Part shown: positions 44,683-64,000 of the stretch, one piece after another
Layout: every line of letters starts with the position of its first letter
Numbering within the stretch: position 1 is the first letter of the stretch
Assembly: GCF_964340395.1 (NCBI RefSeq)
Contig: NC_135550.1
Coordinates: forward strand, 32,080,176-32,144,175
DNA: 64,000 nt
Source: Glandiceps talaboti
Lineage: Eukaryota; Hemichordata; Enteropneusta; Spengelidae
Direction: 5' to 3'
The notes under the pieces: generated by a model
Database searches by the model: none
Told to the model about the DNA's origin: nothing
The model's input: the letters and a program-made list of their open reading frames with translations, nothing else
Translations under genes and position numbers: made by a program

Positions 44683-45259
44683 CACAATCCTCAGGACCAT
44701 CAACCAGCCAGAACGCAGTCAATCAATTCCCACAGTTATGCGGGATGTTTTGAAAATACCCGTATTAGCGGTGGATCTTTCAATTTCACATTTCATGTCG
44801 CCGGAAACACCTCTGTCAAAGTTCTTGTCAGTGTGTTTACATTATAAAACGCTGCAGACAATCCGTAATCTTTTCCGATTCTGATGAAGACTAACTTTTA
44901 TAATATTGTACATTTTGAAAGATTTTACTGAAGTACTATTATATAGGACACTAAGAATACCACGCTGTTGAATTTTATCTGTTTCTACTACTAAAATAAT
45001 CGTGTATGCATTTCTTCAGATCGGTTTTGTGAATGAATGAATCACAGCGGAGCTAGCTAGCGACAGCAGGTCAACACGTAATTTGCATATCAATACTTAT
45101 TGTTGTTGACAACCAATCATCGCTCATAATTCACGTCTGTGACCTCTGCCTGACCTGAATGACATGAGCTGGTGACCTGATACATATTCATGCGAATATG
45201 TTGTTCGCCCTTCCCCACCTGCATTTTATTGCGTTTTTGGTGTACATATGTAATAATAA

Positions 45260-45443
45260 CAGAACCCCATGGCCTCGCAATGGACGGCAGGGCATACAGA
45301 AGTTATTTTCACTCGTGATTCGGTTTATTCTGCTGTATTTTCACTCGCTATCGCTCGTGAAAATACGTGGCAGAATAAACCGAATCACTCGTGAAAATAA
45401 CTTCTGTACGCCCTACCGTCCATTGCGAGGCCATGGGGTTCTG
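45260..45443. mobile_element. 184-bp near-perfect palindrome, fold-back element
   Basis: CAGAACCCCATGGCCTCGC … GCGAGGCCATGGGGTTCTG, with arms of about 88 bp and a tiny centre (CTCGCTATCGCTCG). The sequence just outside the left arm, CATATGTAATAATAA, is the same as in the elements at 33670 and 43680, so this is a third, differently headed member of that family. Confidence 0.85.
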
Positions 45444-46031
45444 TCATAATCTCTGGTATACAGTGGTACATAATCATATGTGATATGTGGACCTGGTGAG
45501 TGATCCTATACAACTTTAAAAGGCCAGGTTTGCTTAGGATATTACTAGTATGTCCTTGCCTATGAGTATGCTAACTAAAACATTGCATTTCTGGATGATG
45601 TAGTGTGTGAATTTGAAATCAAAATCAACAAGTTTAGAAATATTGTTCACTTTTATCTGTCAAGACATGAAATATCATCATGATGTTACATTTACAGATA
45701 TTTGTCAAATTGAATTGACCCCCACCCTCTCCCTCCTGTTAATGTTCAAACAGATGGATCTAGTAGATGTTGATTTCACCTTGTCACCAATGACATACTG
45801 TCAAGTACAAGGTCACTCTGATTTGGTAGTGAGTTACTAATTTGAGTGAGTCATGTATGATTTAATTGGTTTGTTTTCTATAAGACTTCATACAATTATA
45901 ATCTCCCATCAATCTCCAAAGTTTGAAGTGTATTGTCAAATGTATCATTGCAATATTGTTCTTTTCCTTCATTTGAGAGAGATGCTATTTTTTTGCAAGA
46001 TACACATAATATTTTCACCATCCTCAAAGCC

Positions 46032-46132
46032 TAGACTGTAAGATACGTCGTGACGTTTCACCCTCACCGGCCTCCTCTCTAGGGGTTGGCCGATGTTTGA
46101 GGGCGCCCCGTCACGGCGTACCTTACAGACTA
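46032..46132. mobile_element. 101-bp MITE with 9-bp target duplication
   Basis: Ends TAGACTGTAAGATACG and its imperfect inverse (CGTACCTTACAGACTA). The whole body folds as an imperfect hairpin. It is flanked by identical CTCAAAGCC at 46023-46031 and 46133-46141. Confidence 0.85.
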
Positions 46133-49100
46133 CTCAAAGCCATGTGGTCAGTAAAATTATAGCAAGGTCATTTCAACAGAATCATTTCAGATTGTTGAAA
46201 TTATCACCTACCATTTTACTGTTTAATTTTAGAAGTAGATTCAAACAGCTTCAGGTGTTCTCATCTGAACAATTTATGTGCCAGTGATTTCATTGCTCCC
46301 TGAGCATTCCTAGTCATTACCCTTATAGCATTATTCTTAGGACAGTGTATGATTCCTAAGGCTGCTCATCAAATAGCAAGTAAAAAATTGAGAGACATCT
46401 TGCACGTATGCACGTATGAAAGAATGCTTTCTAGAAGTAAGTTAACATTGAATGAAATATTAAAAACTTCAATAAAGGAGAAAGTGAAGAGAGGCATGCT
46501 TGCTGTGATTTCTCCAATTAAACACTCCTAATACATTCATGAACATGAAACACTTAAATGGATACATTCTTATTATCAGTACATGGTATATGTTAACAGT
46601 TTACCTCAGATCACTGCACAGCTTCACTATTTCTTGTCATAAGTTGATTGAATTCCAAATGAATTTATCATATTGATTACTTGGAATCAGTAATTGCTAT
46701 GTTCATGTCTATTTCTCTTCTTCACTCTTTTTAGCTAAAGCTCTCGTGATAACTTAGAAAAATAGCAAGATTTCTCCCAAGAAGATAATGATACATGTAG
46801 TCATAAGAAACTTGATTTATGAAAAATAAAGAAGATATTATTCTGTGACTGTTTTCCAAAAACCCTACTTATAGGCTGGAGAAGCCCATAATACTTACTC
46901 CATATTAATACATATATACATAATATATAATGTATATAAATACATTTAGTACTTACTATATATTGTCATCTCACTCATCTGTCTTTTTAAAAAACAGACA
47001 TGCACAGCATTCAAGTATCAGTTGTACTCTAGCACTTCTGATGTTAATTTTGTAGGGTATCACAAAAACTGGTCTTTTGAATTAGCACATCCAAAATGGA
47101 ACCAAGGCATACTATTACTAGTATTTAGTTCATTATGACTATTTTCTAGCTTCTCTTGCTATTTTGAAATGTACATACTTATCCATTTCAAAATTGTACA
47201 CACAATTGTTCTGTTATTTGTATGTAAATAAAGATTCATTCATTCATTTTCTAACCTTAATGTTGGTTTGAAGTACTGGGTAAATACAGTAATTTTTAAA
47301 ACCGATAGTAGTACAGTTGGGGACAACTGAATAACTCTCAGTAAGATGTGATTTTGTCCCTAGTGAGGACACAAACTTAACTACTGGTAATTCATATTGG
47401 CAGCAAAAAGGATATAATTTAGCGTAGAATATATATGCTGCCTACTGGGTACAATCATTTCCTTTGTGTAGTTCCCTTAGGATGTACATTAGCCAACGAG
47501 TTACTCAAAGAATATGAAACACAGTTGATATAGTGCTGTTAAACTACCCATTTTAGAAAAGCAGTTAGTATAATGTATGTTTTGTTGTAATTATTTCTAG
47601 AGACATCAATGTGATTACACTAGTGTCAGACCCATAATGGAATGATGCTGAAACTTTTATATGGCAATATAATATTGTATTCCACCAGAATAATGATGAT
47701 GTTTTGACATAAGGATAATACAGAATGTCTGAAGTAAAAATTCACTGTACATCTTTATCTTGGTAATGAAAATAAAATCAGTTTGCATGTAACATTGTTC
47801 AGTTTTTGTATGCTGTGGTGTAGGAACAAGCAAAGGGGAATCTGGTCATCTTGTAATTAGCCTTGAGTTATTCCATTATTTTGGTGGACACTCCTGTAAA
47901 AATACCTGTGGAACTCAGATAGACTTTATGTACTTACCACATGCAACTGATGTATTGCATTTGTGAATAGAGCAGGATTTTTTTAGGGCACTGCCAGTTT
48001 AGCTAATGTTTAATCAGACAGTCTCCCCTCCACTGTCTATGGTTTAATTATCATGATTATATATATTGCCTGTAGGTAAATTGTGCATGTAGCTATACAT
48101 GTCATAAAATGACAAACATTATGAACAATATTGAAATGAGGTATGCAATCAATATGAATGGAGTGAGATGTCAGTGTAACATGTACCAGTACATACATGT
48201 ACCAGATCATTAATACAAGCCAGAGTAGTTTTTCCACTCTTACAGAAACATGCCAATTTGGGGAACATATTGTTCCAGCATTTCCCATGGTTGTTTTAAT
48301 GTTATTGTACCAGTAATTGGTTGAGTTTCAAGTTACTGTGATTACCTAACATCAATTTGTATCAAATTCAAAGTGTTAATTATGTTTAAATTATTTTTTT
48401 TTTTACACAATCATGTCATTTGATTTTTTTTGTTACCAATATTTTGTAATCAATTTTATACGCTTGGGTAAATAAACCACTTATTATGTCATGTGTTAGT
48501 ATGTATGTGTTATTTTACATGCTAAATACACTTACATCCTCACATACTTTTAGTCTCTGAATCACATGATCTGCTTTCAGATTTGAAGAGACTTGAAGGC
48601 AAAGATAGCCTCTAGATGAACATTCTCTTATGTATATATTTACTCATAAACATCTTGGATGTTTGCTGGTCCAATGACTTCTGGTTTCTTTAGTTTATCA
48701 ACTTGCCAGCTAGAGTAACAGTTGAATATACAGTATTGTAATAAGATTTGTGATTTTATCATGTTTTATATAAAATTTATTTAATTTTCACATTTTAGTA
48801 TTAAAACATTTGTATAGCTATCTACAAAATAAGTGTTTCAGGAAATATTCAATCATATAATGAGAAATTTATGATTTTATGATATAATTGCAAATCATGC
48901 TTTATGTCAAATTTCCTTCAAGTTTTCATATTTTAATTATAGCAAAATTAGTTGTTAGACTCCTTCCATACATATAGAGTGGCCATCTTGAATAAACCAA
49001 CATTAGTATGGAAGAATATCATATGGAAGATGTCATACAAATTGATGATTACATTATTACAATAGAAATGTTGTCACTCAACAAATGTATGTCTGTAAAA

Positions 49101-49422
49101 CTATTTTAATAAAAGTACCATTGACTTGGTAAAATATGTCAGTTAATGTTGTCAATATTTTAACTTTGAATATTAATTATTGTTTTGTTAATTTAAATTA
49201 ATCTGTGTTTTGTTTTCAGAATATTATTCATATGTTGATTTTGATTGTATATTCATAACACTGTTACTCCCTTTGTTGAAATAATTTGACAATTGTAACC
49301 AAATCTAATTTTGAAAACATTGTGTTCCATTCCTTCATATATAGTTTTCCTCATATTTTAACGCATGCTTTGCCTGCTGATTCTGCTACAGATATATTTT
49401 ATTTTTATTTCTATGATTTCAG

Positions 49423-49466
49423 GTGTCACTTTGCAGGTGACAAAAAAGCAGGGCACAGCTGAGTCT
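49423..49466 (+). other. Candidate 5'-UTR exon of the HEATR5 gene
   Basis: 44 bp between a pyrimidine-rich acceptor (CTATGATTTCAG) and a consensus donor (TCT|GTAAGT). Read in the frame that would continue into 55424 it contains TGA, consistent with a non-coding exon upstream of the start at 55489. Confidence 0.5.
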
Positions 49467-51467
49467 GTAAGTTCAATCCTTCATAAACTTTACTCTACCA
49501 TGTAATCTACCTATTTCACTAACTAAAACGTGTAAAATTAACACACACATCAGTACATGATATGCAATATTCAAGGTCTCAAGTCTGCATGCCAATTCCT
49601 CAAGAATGTCAGCCATGCATTTTGTTAAATGATTCTGTTACCAAAGATGAATCCTACCAGCGTGTAAGTTTTCAAGCTGGTCTGTGATGTTCATATAAAC
49701 GACTTGCACAACTAAACAGATTACACTTTTGTCATTTCCTTAAAGATTACATTTTATACTTCCAACTTCTTCCAAATTAAACCATGATGTGAAAAACATC
49801 AGGTGACATATTTCTTGTCCTGGTTCAATCAAAAATCTGTGAAAAGCTACCACTGTATCTCATTTGCATGATTTAAATTCAAACATTTTGGATCGTATAT
49901 GCATACATTATTTCAGCCTTCAATATAGCATATTATGTAGTCTATCCTGATAATTAGTTTTATGGTTGTATATTAAAGTAATTAAAGATGAGTAGTATAA
50001 AATAACTGATGACATAAATAATACTATCTCCAGCATGATTACACCATGACCCCTGTGACAACCTCTGCTGTGTTCTACAGAGTTGACTGGGTTATTGATG
50101 ACCTTCATGTTAAATTAGTCTGTAGTCTTTTCCCATGCAAATAATGCCATTTAGTTGGTGCTTGTACTAGACTAGAAGCCTGGCAGCTTACCTACAGCAT
50201 GATTTAACTATTTCATGGTAGACACTCATTGCACCAAGTAATATCTACAATAGAGTCTTTCTTTGACTGGCAAGCTACCATCACATACTATGATGATGTG
50301 AAATTTTTCAGATAGCTATTTCTGTCGGCCTAATTTTTTGAGTGAAATCTGATCAGTGTGGTTGAAATGTAACCTTGTAGATGTAAATAAATAACATCTG
50401 ATGGATGGACTATTTGTTGCCAAGGTATTTCACTTACCTTAAAATGTACCAGCAAAAATATGGTGATTTTAGTAATGTTTGAAATCAGATATTACCTGAG
50501 TTTGTTTGAACAACTGCTATGATTGACTGATTAAACACTATATATTATGTGGTGAGAATGTTATTTGTTTTTTTAATGAGATATCTCCTTGAAATATGCA
50601 AAAATGAAGAGAATGAAAAACTTGTTACTTTCTCATGGTGTGTGACTGTAGCTTGAACCAGTCATGACTTTGTTATGAAAAGAAAACTGCTAATAGCTTG
50701 AAAGCTCTTGGCAAATTACTTTCACTTGGTGAACCAGACCCTGAAAATACACATGTACCGTGCTAAATGTTCTGAGCAAGTAAAACTGTACTGATAGATT
50801 TAGTGTAACAGTGCCTGATGTTCATTCAGACCAAACATTGTTCGCATTGTTTGGCAAAACTGGAAGTTAGTCATCAGATTTCAGATGGTTTCCTATTACA
50901 AGAGATAAACAAATTTACCCACAAGAATAATATATCCACAGCATTATTAGAATAATACTTGCTGGGAGCTTCCATGCAGTATACTGTGTATTTGGTGTGT
51001 GTCCTGAGATAAGGTGGGGTGCTTGTATGCAATACAACTGGTACTGTATATTTGTGTTCTTAGATAAGGTGGGTGTAAAAGTTAAAATTTTGGGTTTGTG
51101 TTTTGTGGTTATAACTTACATGAATATCAGTTTGTTGGTGACTGTTTTTTGATGCAAGTATTTCTGAAATGTTGTAAGAATGGTTGTATGCTATAGTTTT
51201 ATGGCATTATTTATTGGAAGATAGAGCTGGTATAAACAGACCTTTAGTAGGATAAACACAGTGATACTACCTTATAAATCTTGGAATCAGTTTCCCTATC
51301 CAGTCCTGTCTTGTCACTTGAAATACCTTTACTTTATGTAGTTATCTTCAGTGTTTTCAATCCTGGCATATTCATTTTGTCATTCTTACATACAAATATA
51401 AAGACTACATTGTGTAAGTATTGTTCAAAGAGCTTGTATTTTGTTGTCATAACCTTTACCAACCCGG

Positions 51468-52002
51468 CTGATTAAAATCTGATGTACATGTAGTGGACTT
51501 GGCCCGATTTCTTCATTTACCTCGGTTTTCTATGTTCATTGTTGTTTGTTGTTTTTTGAGTGAGTGACTTGTTCCTACATCTGACTCAATACCATAGGAG
51601 TTCATGTACAGTTCCCGTACTTATATGTAGCCAATTCAATTGGAATTCATATTATCGTACTATTTAACACTCAAGGATTGAAATTGGAGCAAAGAGAACC
51701 ACAAAACAATAACAATGACATCGTTGTCTACACTCAGTACTCAAGCTGTTTTTGAACACAGCATTCTGAGGTACTATACCGATATGTTTCGGCATAAGAT
51801 ATGTTCTGATTGGTTGAGTAAATCCACTCACCACTTGGGATTTGAATGTGAACTGCTATGGTATTGTGTCAGATGTAGGAGCAAGTCACTCACTCAGAAC
51901 AAAACAAGAACACTCAACTGGTGATCTGACTTGAAAATAAAGGTAGGAAACAGAGGTAAATAAAGAAATCACACCAAGTTCACTACATCAGATTTTAATC
52001 AG
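51468..52002. mobile_element. 535-bp fold-back element with long inverted arms
   Basis: The left end CTGATTAAAATCTGATGTA has its exact inverse at the right end. Similar inverted blocks follow inward: GATTTCTTCATTTACCTC with its inverse, GAGTGAGTGACTTG with its inverse, and TACATCTGA…AATACCATAG with its inverse. Arms are roughly 170 bp and diverged, with a middle of about 190 bp. No coding frame of note and no obvious target duplication. Confidence 0.8.
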
Positions 52003-52978
52003 ATCGAAACTTTACCTACCGTACTATGGAATAATTCATTTTCAAGGTTTTTTTTTCATGAAAACAACATGCTTGGATTAGATTCCAACCAGCAATGTGA
52101 CATTAGATAGGTCAAAATCTAGACTTTGGTGAAAAGTATGTATATCAATAGATTTTGTCTTTAATGAACAGAAACACTGAATTTCTCAACAATAACAGTA
52201 TTTCCAAAACACATATGAAATGTTCCACTGTATGGTAAGCAAAATTGGTCCTCAAAAAAGAAAAAAGTTTTGGACATTGAAAAAGTTTGTTTTTAGCAAA
52301 TTGTTTGTCAGCTAATGTACATGTATGTCTTTGTATTGGAGACCATATACCACACTATACATGTATGTCTTTGTATTGGAGACCATATACCACACTATAC
52401 ATGTGTATGTTCACCCATATGTTAGCTAATGGCATTCAGTTACACAGCTATCCTAAACTACACTGTACACAAGATGTAACCATTTCTGTTATGTCTATCA
52501 ATTCACAATGTCTGCTTTGTTAAAAGTGTTGTAATAATTTTACTGTCTATGTCTTTTCCTAACCTACCCAGACTTGCACAGAACGTATTTTAGATATGCT
52601 GAAAGCTGTACGGCATGTGTACACTATTAGACATTGTATGCAAATTTTTTCTTTCTGAATATCGTGACCCCAAAGTCAGCCACATAGTGCAAGTACATAC
52701 GTCATTCCCTGTACAGAGTACTAAACATCATTGTATACAATACTGGGTTCCATTCCAAACGCAGACAAGGTTACCTCAACACTGATTACTGGCTAATACT
52801 TTCTCTCTTTGTGGTGTAAGTGATCTAACATCCAAGGTAATATTCTAGGCCACAGTGCTGCAAGGTCAAAGTCTTCATTCTTGATGTACTGTCTTATGTG
52901 AAGGGATTTGTATGTATGTTAGAATACATGTGCTTGCTTTAAACTAACTTTGATCTGGAGTTGGTGATATTTTTATAT

Positions 52979-54393
52979 TTTTTTAGCACAACTGAACTTG
53001 TTCAGTAGTGCTATAGGGATCGCCCGGCGTCTGTCTGTCTGTGTGTGTGTGTGGATGTGTGTGTGTGTGTGTGTGTGTGTGTAAACAACTTAAAGTCAAA
53101 AACCGCTGAACCGATTGCCACGATATTTGGTGGGTCCATTACTTTGGGTGTCTAGTTGGGAAATTGTTCAAATCAAAATGATCGCATCACAGGTGTGTGA
53201 TTTGGGTCAAAAAATGTGATTTTTGGTCAAAAAACTTAAACTCAGAAACTACTGGGCAGATTGGTGCGAAATTTGGTGGGAACATTCTTAAGGGGGTGTA
53301 AAGTAAGATTTGTTCATGACGGGATGATTCCATCAGTGATATGCAAATTAGGGCTAAAAATGTGTCTTTTTGGTTAAAAATCTATAATTCTAAAACTACT
53401 GAGCAGATTGGGCTGAAATTTAATGGGAATGTATCTAGGGATGTATGGACGAAGAAATATTAAGCATACCATGATTCCATGAGTGATATGCAAATTAGGT
53501 GTAAAAATGTTCATTTTTGGTCAAAAACTTATATCTCAAAAAGTACTTGGTCAATTAGTCTGAAACTTGGCGAGATGTTTCTGAAACTGTTATTCTGCAG
53601 ATTTTCTTAAAAACATTTTGACAAAATTGGCCCTAGCGACCATGACCACACCCTTTAGCAACAACCAAATGGCAGTATATTTTGGTCAAATAACAACATC
53701 ATCTGGTAAGCAAGTGAGTAAACATTCAAAAAATGTATGCAAATACCCTAGCAACCATGACCACGCCCATAGCAACAGCCAAACGGTGGTGTATTTCACA
53801 AAGATAACAATAGGGTTTAATAGATAATTGAATAAACATCCAAAAAATGTATGTAAATTTGCATAGCAACAAGACCACGCCCATAACAACAGCCAAATAA
53901 TCACGTATATTGCAAAGATAACAACAGGAATAGAAAGACATGAATAAACATTCAAAAAATGTATGCAAATACCCTAGTAACCATGACCACGCCCATAGCA
54001 ACAGCCAAACGGTGGTGTATTTCACAAAGATAACAACAGGGTTTAATAGACAATTGAATAAACATTCAAAAAATGTATGTAAATTTTCCTAGCAACGAGA
54101 CCACACCCATAGCAACAGCCAAATGATCACGTATATTGCAAAGACAATATCAGGAATTCATACACAAGTGAACAAAAACATACACAAATGTATGCAAATA
54201 TATCTAACAACATGACCACGCCCATAGCAACAGCCAAATGATAGCATTTATCGTAAAGATAGCAACATGGTTGGATAGGCAACTGGATAGTTATTCAGCA
54301 AATAAACACCTATTGTTAGCATAGACTAGCATATGGATAAACATTTTTAAAAACTACAGTTGTGCTACAACGCCATTGGCGGTATTTTTGTGT
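52979..54393 (+). mobile_element. Long non-coding interspersed repeat with internal tandem modules
   Basis: The left end forms a hairpin (AGCACAACTGAAC…GTTCAGTAGTGCT), then a (GT)n tract (53040-53082). Diverged modules of about 130 bp follow (AAACTACTGAGCAGATTGG…GAAATTT; TGATATGCAAATTAG), and then modules of about 120 bp (ATGTATGCAAATACC…GACCACGCCCATAGCAACAG). The right end has CAGTTGTGCTA inverted relative to the left end, plus CGCCATTGGCG. It matches 18073-19051 in reverse. No protein coding. Confidence 0.85.
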
Positions 54394-55488
54394 TTTAGTT
54401 TTGTACATGTACCAACATAATGTTCTCAAATTGTTATTAAAACTTCATAATTTTCAGTTTTGAAGCTGAAATTACACAGTACTAATTCTGGTCTTAACTT
54501 AGTGATGTTTTCATTAATGTAGCATAGTTCTTCATGTCATACCAGCTTTACTTAAATCCAAACATTTGCTAAAAACTTGAAAATTATCAGTCTCATTGAA
54601 ATCCTTTTACTGTTTAGATGTTGGTTCACAAAAAATTGAAGCTCAAGTTAGAGTAAAGTTATTTTCTGAGTAGATGATTTATATAGATAGTGACAATGAG
54701 GCCAAGAGAAGTATTCCAAGATGTTTTTATTGTGTCATATCTTACATTGGTTACAGTAGAATATAGTGATTACATTTCAGGGTTGGTAATTCTTCAACTA
54801 GTACTTGTATGTTTTATATAGGTGGTAAACTGCTTAGTTTAGAAGGATGTAAATACTAAGTCACCCTTAGTGAAAACTTTGCACAGGTCACTGCATGTTT
54901 CTCAATGCTTCAATGCATGTATGTATAGATATAGATAGCACTCTGTCAGTCACCATTTGCCGTTGTACTTGGTTATGCTCTACTGTACATGTATATATAC
55001 ACACACATAAGGTCATGTCAAATTCAGTTGTAATGGTATTTCTGAGGAATAGATACATGAATGATGTAGTAATAATTTATGTTTTAGTACATATGAATGA
55101 TAGCCCACACGTTGAGAGGAGAGTTATTTATACTTCTAAGTTATTCACACACTCTTAGAGCAATAACACAATGCAGCCGTGCAGGGTCTCTGTTCTATCA
55201 CACTTATGACCCTTCCCATTGTAATATGTGTTTATCATGTACCCTGGGATACAATGTAATACCATTGTGTATTATGCTAGAACTTTGTCAGACTTTCTGC
55301 AACTCTCAGTCTCTTAGAAGTGTCCAGATACACTGTAGTTGTAAATTGTCCTATACTGCACTGAACCTAATAGTGCTAATGCAAGTTGTTTTTATTTGTG
55401 TTCCCTGATTGGCCGGTGTACAGGTGTCATCCTGGGTAGTACACAGAGTTCAACAACCAACCCAGGTGAACCTGTTGAACAGGTGGAG

Positions 55489-64000
<8,512 letters not shown>

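Larger units (their letters stand above)
38935..49422. other. Long intron of the HEATR5 gene
   Basis: Mostly featureless AT-rich DNA, apart from the elements listed at 42126, 43680, 45260 and 46032 and the frame at 44479. A C17 run lies near 40158. Confidence 0.5.
49467..55423. other. Intron before the HEATR5 start-codon exon
   Basis: Holds the fold-back element at 51468 and the long repeat at 52979, plus a twice-repeated phrase (ATGTATGTCTTTGTATTGG) at 52320-52400. Otherwise nothing supported. Confidence 0.5.

Noticed and set aside
53618-54025. Repeated hydrophobic frames on the minus strand (…LLLWAWSW…)
   Set aside because: They arise from the tandem modules of the 52979-54393 repeat and shift frame between modules.

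Overview
The window is animal nuclear DNA. It is AT-rich, its genes are split by long introns with GT/AG junctions, and it is crowded with microsatellites, short inverted-repeat elements and minisatellites. The two firmly recognised genes (ZFPL1 and HEATR5-type) are close to their vertebrate counterparts in sequence. The repeat content, with (TA)n-embedded hammerhead ribozyme elements and many fold-back elements, suggests a marine invertebrate such as a lancelet, hemichordate or spiralian. I cannot decide the phylum from the sequence.

Left third (about 4-21.5 kb): three minus-strand genes lie head to tail, each with a very long first coding exon that ends at a phase-0 splice donor. The first (4045-5007) looks like a PPP1R15 (GADD34/CReP)-type protein phosphatase 1 regulatory subunit. 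The second (11950-16294) and third (19872-21491) are paralogues of each other. The second carries two perfect RVSF PP1-docking motifs inside a repeated module. All three share a basic 'FFxLF'-like patch near the N-terminus. Between them lie a TIR DNA transposon with TAA target duplications (6226-8246) and, inside (TA)n tracts, two palindromic elements that contain hammerhead-ribozyme sequences of the Penelope-like/retrozyme kind (12052-12263 and 12392-12615).

Middle (about 21.5-38.3 kb): a small three-exon gene for an unrecognised multi-pass membrane protein (25998-27608, plus strand) is followed by a complete six-exon ZFPL1 gene (31859-38302, minus strand), which encodes a cis-Golgi zinc-finger membrane protein. 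ZFPL1 introns hold a 34-bp minisatellite, a 58-bp tandem repeat, a near-perfect 33-bp-arm hairpin and a palindromic interspersed element.

Right part (38.3-64 kb): the 5' end of a HEATR5B/HEATR5A-type gene on the plus strand. Its likely first, non-coding exon starts back to back with ZFPL1, and the start codon is 17 kb downstream at 55489. Only the first two coding exons lie in the window and the gene runs off the right edge. Its introns hold fold-back elements, a 101-bp MITE with 9-bp target duplications, and a long repeat also present in reverse orientation at 18 kb.

ZFPL1 (Golgi) and HEATR5 (AP-1/clathrin traffic at the TGN and endosomes) both serve membrane traffic and appear to share a promoter region. 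The left cluster points to phosphatase targeting.
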